64,000 bases of DNA from Mycolicibacterium aurum. GTDB lineage: Bacteria > Actinomycetota > Actinomycetes > Mycobacteriales > Mycobacteriaceae. Each line of letters opens with the position of its first letter. The stretch's first letter is position 1. The notes under the pieces were generated by a model. That model made no database searches and was not told the DNA's origin. It saw only the letters and a list, made by a program, of their open reading frames with translations. Below are positions 8,154-17,425 of the stretch, in pieces. The DNA lies in the NCBI GenBank assembly GCA_900078775.1, contig LT549889.1, positions 4,960,001 to 5,024,000 on the forward strand, written 5' to 3'. The position numbers and the translations under genes are program-made.

Positions 8154-8825
8154 GTGGCGACCGGGACCGAGGGCGGGCGGCCGCGCCGTGGCCGCCCACC
8201 GCGCATCGATCGCGCGCGGATCGTCGCCGCGGCCCGCGCCATCGCCCCGGAGGACCTGACCATGCAGGCCGTCGCCGATGCCCTCGGCGTGGACCGGACC
8301 TCGCTGAACTACTACGTCGGGGATCGCGAAGGCCTGCTGGAACTGGTGGTGGCCGACCTCTTCGACGCGGAACTGCGGGATCTCGCGCTGCCCGAGGACG
8401 CGCACTGGGCCGACGTGCTGCGCGCCTACGGCAAGGCGCTGCACCGCGGCGTCGTGCACCTGCGGGCCACCGCCGCCGTCGTGCAGCTGCGCGGGAGCAA
8501 CAGCCTCGGCCTGGCCGAACGGGTGCTCGCCGCGCTGGCCGCGGCGGGCTTCAGCGCCGAGGACGGTGGCCACATCCTGTCCATGGTGTCGGGGGTGGCC
8601 TATACCGCGGCCCGTGACCTGCTCGGCGGCGACCAGTCCCGCAGCCACCACACCTCGGAGGTGACACGGGTGCTCGGGGAGGTGGCCGCCGGGCAGTTCC
8701 CGCTGCTCGGTGCGGTGATCGCGAACCGGGCGGTCGCCGGTACCGCCGACGACTTCGAGTTCAGCCTCGACGTCATCATCGACGGATTGCAGCTGCGGTT
8801 GAACCGGCAGCGGGGCACCGCCTGA
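8154..8825 (+). CDS. TetR family regulator
   Basis: A 223-residue protein. A basic N-terminal arm (G-R-P-R-R-G-R-P-P-R) leads into a helix-turn-helix (D-L-T-M-Q-A-V-A-D-A-L-G-V, T-S-L-N-Y-Y-V-G-D-R-E), about residues 18-65. The C-terminal domain resembles the tetracycline-repressor-like group, with a His-containing segment (L-H-R-G-V-V-H-L-R) where TetR binds ligand. The start is GTG 8154. It is divergent from the DapB-like oxidoreductase, which it probably controls through the 8111-8130 palindrome. Confidence 0.86.
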   Translation: MATGTEGGRPRRGRPPRIDRARIVAAARAIAPEDLTMQAVADALGVDRTSLNYYVGDREGLLELVVADLFDAELRDLALPEDAHWADVLRAYGKALHRGVVHLRATAAVVQLRGSNSLGLAERVLAALAAAGFSAEDGGHILSMVSGVAYTAARDLLGGDQSRSHHTSEVTRVLGEVAAGQFPLLGAVIANRAVAGTADDFEFSLDVIIDGLQLRLNRQRGTA

Positions 8826-8992
8826 GCGCGATGGCTACATCCGGTCGGTTGCTGGGCGGCGCGAACGTCGGGTGGGCCTGCAAGCAGTACGGGTGGGAAC
8901 CGGCCGTGGGCCGTTTGCCCAGCACATTTTCCGCCGCTGACCTGCGCATCCGCGATTGGCGCCGATCGCGAAGCCACACTAACTTTCCATAG

Positions 8993-9994
8993 GTGAAGTT
9001 CTCCGCTGCCCGCACCGCCGCGCGGTGGCTGGCCCCCTTCGTCGCCGTCGCTGCCGTCGCCGGATTCGCGGTGTCCCCGACACCGGCACCGCAGGTCCGC
9101 CTCACCAGCGAGGCCAACCCGTTGGCGGGCAAGCCGTTCTACGTCGACCCCATCTCCAAGGCGATGCGCGCTGCGCAGGCCGCCAACCCGTCCAATCCGC
9201 AGCTCGACTACGTCGCCAACACCCCGCAGGCCTACTGGCTCGACCAGGCCTTCCCCGCGGGCACGGTCAACGGCACGGTGGGCAAGCTGGTCGGTGCCGC
9301 CCAGGGGGCCGGCGCCACACCCGTGCTGGTCATCTACGCCCTTCCGCACCGTGACTGCTACAGCTACGCCGCGGGCGGCTTCGGGTCCGCCGGCGCCTAC
9401 CGGCAGTGGATCGACTCGATCGCCTCCGGGTTGGGTGCCGCACCGGCGGCGATCATCCTCGAACCCGATGCGCTGGCGATGGCCGACTGCCTGACCGCCG
9501 ACCAGCGCCAGGAACGCTTCGACCTGATCCGGTACGCGGTGGACACCCTCACCGCCAACCCGGCCGCCGCCGTCTACATCGACGCCGGGCACTCCCGCTG
9601 GGTCGCCGCGGACAAGATGGCCGCCATGCTCAACGACGTCGGCGTGGCCAAGGCCCGCGGGTTCAGCCTCAACACCACGAACTACTACACCACCGAGGAG
9701 CAGGCCGGTTACGGCGAAGCCATCTCCGGGATGACCGGCGGTGCGCACTACGTCATCGACACCTCGCGCAACGGTCTCGGCCCGGAACACGACGGCGACC
9801 TGAACTGGTGTAACCCCAAGGGTCGTGCGCTGGGCACCCCGCCCACCACCGCCACCGCCAGCCCGCACGCCGACGCCTATCTGTGGGTCAAGCGGGTGGG
9901 GGAGTCCGACGGTTCCTGCGGCCGCGGGGAACCGGGCGCCGGCACGTTCGTCAACCAGTACGCCATCGATCTGGCGCTCAACGCCGGCAAGTAA
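8993..9994 (+). CDS. celA1: Secreted GH6 family endoglucanase/cellobiohydrolase
   Basis: A 333-residue protein with an N-terminal signal segment (residues 1-30, R-T-A-A-R-W-L-A-P-F then a hydrophobic stretch). A complete glycoside hydrolase family 6 domain follows, starting at A-N-P-L-A-G-K-P-F-Y-V-D. Visible active-site features are A-L-P-H-R-D-C-Y-S-Y-A-A-G-G (catalytic Asp of the D-C motif) and L-E-P-D-A-L-A-M-A-D-C. It closely resembles what I recall of M. tuberculosis CelA1 (Rv0062). It cleaves beta-1,4-glucan; in mycobacteria this has been linked to cellulose-containing biofilm matrix. The start is GTG 8993. It converges on a TetR gene 10 bp away. Confidence 0.88.
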   Translation: MKFSAARTAARWLAPFVAVAAVAGFAVSPTPAPQVRLTSEANPLAGKPFYVDPISKAMRAAQAANPSNPQLDYVANTPQAYWLDQAFPAGTVNGTVGKLVGAAQGAGATPVLVIYALPHRDCYSYAAGGFGSAGAYRQWIDSIASGLGAAPAAIILEPDALAMADCLTADQRQERFDLIRYAVDTLTANPAAAVYIDAGHSRWVAADKMAAMLNDVGVAKARGFSLNTTNYYTTEEQAGYGEAISGMTGGAHYVIDTSRNGLGPEHDGDLNWCNPKGRALGTPPTTATASPHADAYLWVKRVGESDGSCGRGEPGAGTFVNQYAIDLALNAGK

Positions 9995-10004
9995 GCCCGC
10001 GGGA

Positions 10005-10631
10005 TCAACGCGCGACGGGCCCGCCGAACCGCCCGTTGGTCGCGTCCCGGACCGCCCGGTCGATCAGCGCCAGCGCCTCCTGCTGGCTGACCGTCTCCCG
10101 CTGCACGATCACCCGGCGGCCCACGTCCTCGTCGACGACGCGGAACGCGCCGGTGACCGCGGCGGCGCACAGCCGGACGGTGAGATCGTCGCGCGGCAGG
10201 CCCAGCCGCTTTCCGACGACGGGGATCAGTCCGCGCTCCATCTCGTCGTGCACCATCAGGTAAGCCGCCCGCAGCGCCGGCTCCTCGGCCGACATCACCG
10301 CGATCCGCAGCGCGCTCACCTCGTCGGCGGTCTCCTGCTCGGTGAGCGGATGTGCCGCCATATCCGCCGCCAGGTGATCGGCCAGCGACAACTCGGCCGG
10401 CCAGCGGTCGGTCACCGTGAGGAAGCGTTGCACCGACAACGACAGCACCGGCTCCACACAGGCTTCCTTGCTGCGGAAGTAGCGCCAGATCGTGCGCGTG
10501 GAAAGGCCTGCGGCCGCGGCGATGTCGTCACCGCTGGTGCCCGAGACACCGTGCGCGCAGAACAGTGCGCAGGCGTGCCGGGACACCTGCAGGCGGGCCT
10601 GCTCCTGCCTCGGATTCGGGTTGCCCCGCAT
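10005..10631 (-). CDS. TetR family regulator
   Basis: A 208-residue protein. The helix-turn-helix is at about residues 12-57 (L-F-C-A-H-G-V-S-G-T-S-G-D-D-I-A-A-A-A-G, T-I-W-R-Y-F-R-S-K-E). The C-terminal part lacks a recognisable ligand motif. It is divergent from the phospholipase D gene (10724), with GACAC/GTGTC half-sites between them. Likely controls itself and possibly the PLD-CLC-ABC-F gene string. Confidence 0.85.
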   Translation of the reverse strand: MRGNPNPRQEQARLQVSRHACALFCAHGVSGTSGDDIAAAAGLSTRTIWRYFRSKEACVEPVLSLSVQRFLTVTDRWPAELSLADHLAADMAAHPLTEQETADEVSALRIAVMSAEEPALRAAYLMVHDEMERGLIPVVGKRLGLPRDDLTVRLCAAAVTGAFRVVDEDVGRRVIVQRETVSQQEALALIDRAVRDATNGRFGGPVAR

Positions 10632-10659
10632 ATCCTGGGTGGCGATGATGGAGATCTCC

Positions 10660-10686
10660 TGACACTCAGTGACACCACAGTGTGTC
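10660..10686. promoter_or_regulatory. TGACAC direct repeats plus GTGTC inverted half-site, candidate operator
   Basis: TGACAC occurs at 10660 and 10670 (10-bp spacing, one helical turn), and GTGTC at 10682-10686 forms an inverted repeat with the second copy (GACAC-N6-GTGTC). It lies 29 bp upstream of the TetR start and 38 bp before the PLD start. Probably the autoregulatory operator. Confidence 0.5.
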
Positions 10687-10723
10687 GCCGAGTGGCAGTC
10701 GGCGCAAGCTTCGGGGGGAGCCT

Positions 10724-12172
10724 ATGGCGGCAGCGCAGAACCGGGTCCTGATCCCCGGTCGGACCTGCCGGGAACTCGTGCACGCGGACCACTTCGCGCA
10801 CATCGTGGACGGGGCCGACTACCTGCGGCACACCAAGGCCGCGATGCTGCGGGCCCGGCGCCGCATCATCCTGGTCGGCTGGGATTTCGACGCCGGCACC
10901 ACCTTCGAACCCGGCGGACCCACCATGCCCGGGCCGAATCAGCTGGGGGCCTTCCTCTATTGGCTGTTGTGGAAGCGGGCCGGTCTGCAGATCCACATCC
11001 TGAAATCCAATCTGCGGCTGCTGTCGGTGTTCGACGACGTGTGGTACGGCATCACACCGGTCTCCATCCTGAATCGACTCAGCGGCCGCCGGATTCGCTT
11101 CGCGGTCGACGGCGCGCACCCCACCGGCGCGGTCCACCACCAGAAGATCATCAGCATCGACGACGCCGTCGCCTTCTGCGGTGGCATCGATCTGACCCTC
11201 GGTCGGTGGGACACCTCCGAACATCGCGACGGCCACCCGCTGCGACCGAACGCGACACCGCGCCACGAGGTCGCCGCCGCGGTGGACGGGGCCGCGGCCC
11301 GCGCGCTGAGCGCGGTGGCCCGGGAGCGGTGGGAAGGCGCCACCGGGCAGCTGCTGCCCGAACTCGACGTCGCCCACACGGTCTGGCCGCGCGGCCTGGA
11401 ACCGGACCTGCGCGACGTCGAGGTCGGCGTCGCCCGCACCGTTCCGGCGTTGCCGGACAACGAGGAAGCCCGCGAGGTCGAGGCGCTCGACCTCGCTGCG
11501 ATCGCCGCCGCCAGACACCTCATCTATCTGGAGAACCAGTACCTGGCCTCGCGCCCCCTGGTGCAGGCGCTGATCGACCGGCTGCGCGAACCCGACGGCC
11601 CGGAGATCGTCATCATCCTGCCGCGGCGCTCCGAGAGCCGGCTGGAACAACAGTCCATGGACAGCGCGCGCAGCATGCTCATCACCGAACTGTGGGCGGC
11701 CGACGACCACCGGCGCCTGGGCGTCTACTGGCCGGTGACCGAACAGGGCACACCGATCTATGTGCACTCGAAGGTCGTCGTCGTCGACGACCGGCTGCTG
11801 CGGATCGGATCCTCCAACCTGAACAACCGCTCGCTGGGGTTCGACAGCGAATGCGACATCGCCCTGGAGGCCGGGGAAAAGGACGGTGCGGTAAGCGAAT
11901 TCATCGCACAGGTGCGGTGCCGGTTGGTCGGTGAGCACCTCGGGGTGTCCGCCGACGACGTGCACGCCGCGTCTGAGCGGCACGGCTCGTTCCTGTCGGC
12001 GGTGCAGGCGCTGCGCGGTCCCGGCCGCATTCTGGCACCGATGACCGCCGACGTGGTCGCCGGCGAGGCGGGACCGTTGGCCGAAAACGAACTGATGGAC
12101 CCCGACCACGTGCCGACCTCGTTGGCCGGGGGCGTGCGCCGGCTGCTCAACGACCTGGCCGGCTGGCAGTGA
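10724..12172 (+). CDS. Phospholipase D family protein (two HKD motifs)
   Basis: A 482-residue protein with both PLD half-sites. The first is H-H-Q-K-I-I-S-I-D-D with G-G-I-D-L downstream (about residues 138-158). The second is V-H-S-K-V-V-V-V-D-D with G-S-S-N-L-N-N-R-S (about 345-370). This is the full HxKx4D pair needed for phosphodiesterase or transphosphatidylation chemistry. No signal peptide is seen, so it is probably cytoplasmic or membrane-associated. It may act in cardiolipin-like synthesis or phospholipid turnover. ATG 10724 follows a GGGGGGAG ribosome-binding site. The CLC gene starts 22 bp later, so cotranscription is likely. Confidence 0.87.
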   Translation: MAAAQNRVLIPGRTCRELVHADHFAHIVDGADYLRHTKAAMLRARRRIILVGWDFDAGTTFEPGGPTMPGPNQLGAFLYWLLWKRAGLQIHILKSNLRLLSVFDDVWYGITPVSILNRLSGRRIRFAVDGAHPTGAVHHQKIISIDDAVAFCGGIDLTLGRWDTSEHRDGHPLRPNATPRHEVAAAVDGAAARALSAVARERWEGATGQLLPELDVAHTVWPRGLEPDLRDVEVGVARTVPALPDNEEAREVEALDLAAIAAARHLIYLENQYLASRPLVQALIDRLREPDGPEIVIILPRRSESRLEQQSMDSARSMLITELWAADDHRRLGVYWPVTEQGTPIYVHSKVVVVDDRLLRIGSSNLNNRSLGFDSECDIALEAGEKDGAVSEFIAQVRCRLVGEHLGVSADDVHAASERHGSFLSAVQALRGPGRILAPMTADVVAGEAGPLAENELMDPDHVPTSLAGGVRRLLNDLAGWQ

Positions 12173-12194
12173 CCGGTGGCACCATAATGTGCCC

Positions 12195-13475
12195 ATGACC
12201 AAACCCACCGGCACGCTGTGGATCTGCGTGGTGGCGACCCTGGCCGGTGTGGCGATCGGATTCGTCGGTGGCGCCTTTCGCTGGTGTCTGCAGGTCGCCG
12301 ACCGGTGGCGGGTGGAACTGGTCGACTGGGCCCACCAGTTGCCCGGGCACGGGTGGCTGATCCCGATCGCGTTCGCGGCGGCCGGTGCGACCGCCGCCGC
12401 GCTCGTGGTCCGCTGGATACCGCTGTCCGCCGGCAGCGGTATCCAGCACGTCGAGGCGGTGTACCGCGGCGCGGCCGAACCGCCGCGGCTGCTGCTGTTG
12501 CCCGCCAAGTTCATCGGCGGTGTGTTGGCCATAGGTTCGGGCCTGGTGCTCGGCCGGGAAGGCCCCACCGTGCACATGGGGGCGGTGATCGGGACACAGG
12601 CGGCGCGCCGGGCGGGGTTCGCCGATCCGGATGTCCGGATGATGCAGACCGCGCTGGGCGGGGCCGGGCTGGCGGTCGCCTTCAACGCGCCGATCGGCGG
12701 TGTGCTGTTCACCCTGGAGGAGGCCACCAAATCGATCCGGATGCGCACGGTGCTGGCGACGCTGTGCGCCGCCGGAACCGCGGTGGCGTGCTCGCGGGTG
12801 CTGTTGGGCAACCATCCGGACTTCCAGGTCGAACCGATCGCGGCGCCGGCCCTGGCCCTGATCCCGGTCTTCGTCGTGTTCGGTCTGCTGACCGGAGCCC
12901 TCGGCGCGGTGTACAACCGGATGGTGCTGGCCGCGCTCGACGGTGTGGCCGCGGTGCCCCGCCTCCCGATGGTCGCCAAGGCGACCGTGATCGGCGCGTT
13001 GATCGGGCTGGCGATGTTCATCGATCCCCGTGCGGTCGGCGGCGGGGACACGCTCACCCAGCTGATCGTGGGTGGTGGCGCGCTGGCCCTGCCGGTGGCC
13101 CTGGGTCTGCTGGCGGCCCGCGTGGTGGCCGGACCGCTGTCCTACGCCTCCGCGGTTCCCGGCGGCCTGTTCGCCCCGCTGCTGGCGGTCGGCGCGCTGT
13201 GGGGTGTGCTGTTCACCGGTGCGGTGAACATGTTGTGGCACAGCGGTGCTGAGAACCTGGTGGTGCCGATGGCGATCATCGGGATGGCGGCCTTCTTCGG
13301 CGCGGTGGTGCGGGCCCCGCTGACGGCGGTCGTGCTGGTCATCGAGATGACGGCGACCACCTCGTTGACGGTGGCCATGCTGGCCGCGACCGCCGCGGCG
13401 GTCCTGGTCGCCGAACTGCTGAAGTCACCGCCCATCTACGACAGTCTGCGGGCCCGGATGCCCGTGCGACGATAG
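12195..13475 (+). CDS. CLC family chloride channel / H+:Cl- antiporter
   Basis: A 426-residue polytopic membrane protein with the three CLC selectivity motifs: G-S-G-I-Q (about residue 79), G-R-E-G-P-T-V-H (about 118, including the gating Glu) and G-G-L-F-A-P (about 321). There is no C-terminal CBS domain. The gating Glu fits an exchanger rather than a pure channel, but this is inferred. ATG 12195 is preferred over GTG 12189 two codons upstream. It is followed 5 bp later by the ABC-F gene. Confidence 0.88.
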   Translation: MTKPTGTLWICVVATLAGVAIGFVGGAFRWCLQVADRWRVELVDWAHQLPGHGWLIPIAFAAAGATAAALVVRWIPLSAGSGIQHVEAVYRGAAEPPRLLLLPAKFIGGVLAIGSGLVLGREGPTVHMGAVIGTQAARRAGFADPDVRMMQTALGGAGLAVAFNAPIGGVLFTLEEATKSIRMRTVLATLCAAGTAVACSRVLLGNHPDFQVEPIAAPALALIPVFVVFGLLTGALGAVYNRMVLAALDGVAAVPRLPMVAKATVIGALIGLAMFIDPRAVGGGDTLTQLIVGGGALALPVALGLLAARVVAGPLSYASAVPGGLFAPLLAVGALWGVLFTGAVNMLWHSGAENLVVPMAIIGMAAFFGAVVRAPLTAVVLVIEMTATTSLTVAMLAATAAAVLVAELLKSPPIYDSLRARMPVRR

Positions 13476-13480
13476 GTCCC

Positions 13481-15118
13481 ATGACCGCAACGCTCGTCGC
13501 CAAGGATGTGGCCGGCGGCTACGCCCACCGCGTCCTGTTCGACAACGTCGACCTGACCGTGGCGCCGGGCGACGTGATCGGTGTCGTCGGCGCCAACGGT
13601 GCCGGCAAGAGCACCCTGTTGCGGATCCTGGCCGGCGAACTCGCTCCGCTCGGCGGCACGGTCAACGTGGCGCCCCCGGACGCGTTCGTCGGGTGGCTGC
13701 CCCAGGAACACGAGCGGGTGCCGGGGGAGACCATCGCCGGCTACATCGCCCGGCGTACCGGTTGTGCGGCCGCCACTCGGGAGATGGAGGCGACCGCCGC
13801 GGCCCTGGACGACACCGCGGCCAGTGCGGACGCCTACTCCACCGCGCTGGAGCACTGGTTGGCCACCGGCGCAGCCGATCTCGACGAACGGCTGCCCGCC
13901 GTGCTCGCCGATGTCGGGCTGGCCGGCGTCACGCCCGACCAGACCCCGATGACCGCGCTATCGGGCGGGCAGGCTGCTCGGGTCGGCCTGGCGGCACTGC
14001 TGTTGTCCCGGTTCGACATCGTCTTGCTCGACGAGCCGACCAACGATCTGGACCTCGACGGCCTGGACCGGCTGGAACGCTTCGTCGGTGACCTGCGCGG
14101 CGGCGTGGTGCTGGTGAGCCACGATCGGGAGTTCCTCGCGCGCAGCGTGACTCGCGTCCTGGAGTTGGATCTCGCGCAGCATACCAGCACGGTCTTCGGA
14201 GGCGGCTACGAGAGTTACCTGGAGGAACGCGAGGTCAACCGGCGCCACCGCCGGGAACAGTACGAGGAGTTCGCCGACAAGAAGGCCGATCTGGTCGCCC
14301 GCGCCCGCACCCAGCGCGAGTGGTCCAGCCAGGGGGTGCGCAACGCCATGCGCAAATCCCCGGACAACGACAAGATCCGCCGCCGCGCGCAGAGCGAGTC
14401 CAGCGAGAAACAGGCGCAGAAGGTCCGGCAGATGGAGAGCCGGATCGCCCGTCTCGAAGAGGTCGAGGAACCGCGCAAGGAATGGACCCTGCAGTTCACC
14501 ATCGGTTCCGCGCCGCGGTCGAGTTCGGTGGTCGCCACTCTCGACAATGCCGTTGTGCGACAAGGAGATTTCGTGCTCGGCCCGCTGTCACTGCAGGTGG
14601 ACGCCGGCGAGCGGATCGGCATCACCGGGCCGAACGGGGCGGGCAAGTCGACGCTGCTGGGCACCCTGCTGGGACGACGGGCACCCGACTCCGGGCGGGC
14701 CGGCCTGGGCGCCAGCGTCGCCATCGGCGAGATCGACCAGGCCCGAGCCGAATTCGCCGGACCGGGACGGCTGCTCGACCGCTTCGAGCAGCATGTGCCG
14801 GACTGGCCGACCGCCGAGGTGCGCACCCTGCTGGCGAAGTTCGGGCTGACCGCCGTCCATGTGGAACGTGCGGTCGACGAACTGTCCCCCGGGGAACGGA
14901 CCCGGGCCGGACTGGCTCTGCTGCAGGCCCGTGGCGTCAACGTGCTCGTCCTCGACGAACCGACCAACCATCTGGACCTGCCCGCCATCGAACAACTCGA
15001 GCAGGCGCTGGAGAGTTATGACGGCGCACTGTTACTCGTCACCCATGACCGGCGGATGTTGCAGAACGTACGGCTGGACCGGACCTGGCGCGTCGAGAAC
15101 GGTCAGGTCATCGAGTAG
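13481..15118 (+). CDS. ABC-F family ATP-binding protein
   Basis: A 545-residue protein with two ABC domains and no membrane segments. Domain 1 has Walker A G-A-N-G-A-G-K-S-T (about residue 37), signature L-S-G-G-Q (about 160) and Walker B L-L-D-E-P-T-N-D-L. A charged linker follows (about 245-320, rich in Arg/Glu/Gln). Domain 2 has G-P-N-G-A-G-K-S-T (about 383), L-S-P-G-E-R and L-D-E-P-T-N-H-L-D. ABC-F proteins bind the ribosome and act in translation rescue or antibiotic protection; which applies here cannot be read. Its 3' end overlaps the convergent PPOX gene by 16 bp. Confidence 0.88.
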   Translation: MTATLVAKDVAGGYAHRVLFDNVDLTVAPGDVIGVVGANGAGKSTLLRILAGELAPLGGTVNVAPPDAFVGWLPQEHERVPGETIAGYIARRTGCAAATREMEATAAALDDTAASADAYSTALEHWLATGAADLDERLPAVLADVGLAGVTPDQTPMTALSGGQAARVGLAALLLSRFDIVLLDEPTNDLDLDGLDRLERFVGDLRGGVVLVSHDREFLARSVTRVLELDLAQHTSTVFGGGYESYLEEREVNRRHRREQYEEFADKKADLVARARTQREWSSQGVRNAMRKSPDNDKIRRRAQSESSEKQAQKVRQMESRIARLEEVEEPRKEWTLQFTIGSAPRSSSVVATLDNAVVRQGDFVLGPLSLQVDAGERIGITGPNGAGKSTLLGTLLGRRAPDSGRAGLGASVAIGEIDQARAEFAGPGRLLDRFEQHVPDWPTAEVRTLLAKFGLTAVHVERAVDELSPGERTRAGLALLQARGVNVLVLDEPTNHLDLPAIEQLEQALESYDGALLLVTHDRRMLQNVRLDRTWRVENGQVIE

Positions 15119-15522
15119 CGGGCCACCTGCTGCGGGTGGATCACCACCCGCAGCAGATCCGCGCTCAGCATCGCCTCCGACTCGGCGGTCCGGGTCGCAT
15201 CGCCCAGATCCCAGTAACGGGCCGCCAACCGGGCCGCCAGCTCGTGTGCGCCGTCGGTTTCCAGGGTGGTGCGGCCCGCCACCGCCACCCAGCGCTCGCG
15301 CTCCCCAGCCGGGGCGGCGACCACCAGCGAGGCCCGCGGATCGGCATGCAGGCGCCGGACCTTCGCCGCACCGGGCTCGGTGATCAGCTGGACGGTGCGC
15401 TCGGCGGTCACCTCGAACCACACCGGCCGGGGCTGTGGCGGCACCGCACCCGTTGCGACGGTGAAGAATCCGTGCAGCGGGCGACCCAGGAACTCGACGT
15501 CATCGGGTGTCAGCAGGCTCAT
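15103..15522 (-). CDS. Pyridoxamine 5'-phosphate oxidase-like (PPOX, F420/FMN) protein
   Basis: A 139-residue split-barrel protein (P-V-W-F-E-V-T-A-E-R, D-P-R-A-S-L-V-V-A-A-P, E-R-E-R-W-V-A-V-A-G) of the PPOX family, whose mycobacterial members often use F420 or FMN. ATG 15522 overlaps the TGA of the upstream NmrA-like gene as ATGA, implying translational coupling. The next upstream ATG would lie three codons inside that gene. Substrate unknown. Confidence 0.8.
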   Translation of the reverse strand: MSLLTPDDVEFLGRPLHGFFTVATGAVPPQPRPVWFEVTAERTVQLITEPGAAKVRRLHADPRASLVVAAPAGERERWVAVAGRTTLETDGAHELAARLAARYWDLGDATRTAESEAMLSADLLRVVIHPQQVARYSMT

Positions 15523-16355
15523 CGCGACCACGCTCCGGTGGCCGCGGTGCGCAGCACGTAGTCCTCGAACGTGCGGGGAGGGCGGCCAAGTACCGAGGCG
15601 ACGCGATCGGTCGTGGTGGCGATCGGCCCGCCGGCCATCAGGATGAACATCTCGGCGACGTGCCGCGCCTCCGGTTCGGGGACACCCTGTTCGACCAGCA
15701 GCGCGGTGTACTCCCGCGGGGACACCTGCTTATAGGTGATCTGCCGCCCGGCCGCCGCGGCGATCATGCCCACCGCCGCCTCGAAGGTCAGCGCGGCGGG
15801 CCCGCTCAGTTCGTACACCTGCCCGGCATGGCTGCCCGGCTGGGTCAACGCCGTCACCGCGACATCGGCGACGTCTTCGATGTCGATGAACGGTTCGGGG
15901 ATTTCGCCTGCCGGCAGGGCGATCTCACCGCCCATAAGCGGGCCGTGGAAGATGTCCTCGTCGAAGTTCTGCGCGAAGTTGTTGGGCCGCAGAATGGTCC
16001 ACTCCAGACCCGACCCGCGCACCGCATCTTCGGCCGAGCGCATGTCCAGGCCGAAGGCGGAGTCGCCGTATCGGTCGGCGCCGCGGCCGGACAGCAGTAC
16101 CACGCGCCGCACGCCGGCCGCCTCGGCCCCGGCGATGAATTCGTGCGCCGGTCCCGGGGCCGGCGGCGCGATCAGGTAGACCGCGGTGACACCGTCGAGT
16201 GCGGCATCCCAGCCGCCGGGGTCGGACCAGTCGAACGTGGTCTCGCTGGATCGGGACGCGGCCCGGACAGGTATGCCGCGCAGGCGTAGCCGGGCGGCCA
16301 CGCGACGGCCGGTCTTACCGCTGGCTCCGAGGACGAGGGTGGTGTCGTTGCTCAT
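15519..16355 (-). CDS. NmrA-like NAD(P)H-binding protein (atypical SDR)
   Basis: A 278-residue protein starting T-T-L-V-L-G-A-S-G-K-T-G-R-R, the glycine-rich NAD(P)-binding loop of NmrA/QOR2-type short-chain dehydrogenases. It continues with V-Y-L-I-A-P-P, R-V-V-L-L-S-G-R-G-A and T-I-L-R-P-N-N-F-A-Q-N-F. There is no Y-x3-K catalytic pair in the usual place. Related proteins act as quinone reductases or redox sensors. It forms a two-gene operon with the PPOX gene and is divergent from the AraC regulator at 16434. Confidence 0.85.
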   Translation of the reverse strand: MSNDTTLVLGASGKTGRRVAARLRLRGIPVRAASRSSETTFDWSDPGGWDAALDGVTAVYLIAPPAPGPAHEFIAGAEAAGVRRVVLLSGRGADRYGDSAFGLDMRSAEDAVRGSGLEWTILRPNNFAQNFDEDIFHGPLMGGEIALPAGEIPEPFIDIEDVADVAVTALTQPGSHAGQVYELSGPAALTFEAAVGMIAAAAGRQITYKQVSPREYTALLVEQGVPEPEARHVAEMFILMAGGPIATTTDRVASVLGRPPRTFEDYVLRTAATGAWSR

Positions 16356-16433
16356 GGGCTCCAGTGAACGACACCGTCCTGGACGATTCCATGGGGGAGA
16401 CGCCGGTATACCTGTGAATTCGTCTAACCTCGT

Positions 16434-17360
16434 GTGGTGGATGTGTTCGGAGACCTGTGCCGGGGCGTGCGCGCCCACGGCTCCCTGTTCGGCAGCTCGC
16501 AGCTGACCGCACCGTGGGCGCTGCGCTTCGTCGACGGCGCCCCGCTGACCCTGTGCGCGGTCATCGGTGGGTCGGGTTGGCTGGTGCCGCAGGACGGGGA
16601 CCCGGTCCGGATGCGGGACGGCGACACCGTGGTGGTCAAGGGCCCGGAACCGTTCACCTTCGTCGATGAGCTCGACACCCCCGCGGAGCCGGTGGACTGT
16701 GGGGAGTTCTGCGCCGTGCCCGAACTCGGCGGCACCCGGCACCGGCTGGGGTGGGCCGACGCCGCCGATGCCGCCGGCACCACGCTGGTGGTCGGCGCCT
16801 ATCCGGTGCGCGGAGAGATCAGCCGACGCCTGCTCGATGCGCTGCCGGCCGTGCTGCACATGCCCTGCGGCGGCGCCGACCCGGTGCTCGACCATCTGGC
16901 GGCCGAGGTGGCCCAGGACGTGCCGGGTCAGCAGGTTGTCCTGGACCGGCTGCTCGACTGGATGCTGGTATGCACGCTGCGCAGCTGGTTCGACCGGCCC
17001 GACGCCGCACCGCCGGCCTGGTGGGCCGCGCAGCGGGACCCGCTGGTCGGCGACGCGCTGCGGCTGCTGCACGCCGAACCCGCGGCACCCTGGACGGTGG
17101 CCTCGCTGGCCTCGCGGATCGGGGTGTCCCGGTCCACCCTGGCAAAACGGTTCAGCGAGCTGGTCGGGGAACCGCCGCTGACCTATCTCACCGGCTGGCG
17201 GATGACGCTGGCGATGGATCTGCTGATCGAGCAGCAGGACGCCACCGTCCGCGAGGTCGCTCGCGCGGTGGGCTACTCCGATCCGTTCACCTTCAGCGCG
17301 GCGTTCAAACGGCACCGGGGCGTCAACCCCAGCGAGTTCCGGCGCCGCAGTACCGCGTGA
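16434..17360 (+). CDS. AraC family regulator with cupin-type sensor domain
   Basis: A 308-residue protein. The N-terminal half (about 1-190) is an AraC_binding/Cupin_6-type domain (W-A-L-R-F-V-D-G-A, D-G-D-T-V-V-V-K-G-P, M-P-C-G-G). The C-terminal pair of helix-turn-helices is complete (W-T-V-A-S-L-A-S-R-I-G-V-S-R-S-T-L, V-A-R-A-V-G-Y-S-D-P-F-T-F). A TAACCT -10 box at 16425-16430 lies only 6 bp before GTG 16437, so the mRNA may be leaderless with GTG 16437 as start. It is divergent from the NmrA/PPOX operon, its likely target. Confidence 0.86.
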   Translation: MVDVFGDLCRGVRAHGSLFGSSQLTAPWALRFVDGAPLTLCAVIGGSGWLVPQDGDPVRMRDGDTVVVKGPEPFTFVDELDTPAEPVDCGEFCAVPELGGTRHRLGWADAADAAGTTLVVGAYPVRGEISRRLLDALPAVLHMPCGGADPVLDHLAAEVAQDVPGQQVVLDRLLDWMLVCTLRSWFDRPDAAPPAWWAAQRDPLVGDALRLLHAEPAAPWTVASLASRIGVSRSTLAKRFSELVGEPPLTYLTGWRMTLAMDLLIEQQDATVREVARAVGYSDPFTFSAAFKRHRGVNPSEFRRRSTA

Positions 17361-17379
17361 CGGTACTCACCGCCCGTAA

Positions 17380-17425
17380 CGCCGGGCCCGCCCGGCGGTG
17401 CCCGTAACGCCGGGTGCCCCCGGCG
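17380..17425. terminator. Two tandem identical-stem hairpins
   Basis: CGCCGGG-N4-CCCGGCG occurs twice, at 17380-17397 and 17408-17425, each a perfect 7-bp GC stem with a 4-base loop, 28 bp apart. They sit 20 bp after the AraC stop and end 37 bp before the cutinase start. There is no T-run, as is common for mycobacterial terminators. Could also be a transcription-attenuating leader for the cutinase gene. Confidence 0.6.

Noticed and set aside
10412..13057. Very long minus-strand open frame opposite the PLD and CLC genes
   Set aside because: Composition (Arg/Ala/Pro/Ser/Thr-rich, no domains) is that of a shadow frame in GC-rich DNA; the plus-strand genes carry complete motifs.
17380..17425. 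Possible CRISPR or short tandem repeat array
   Set aside because: Only two copies, each simply a hairpin; no spacers and no cas genes in the window.
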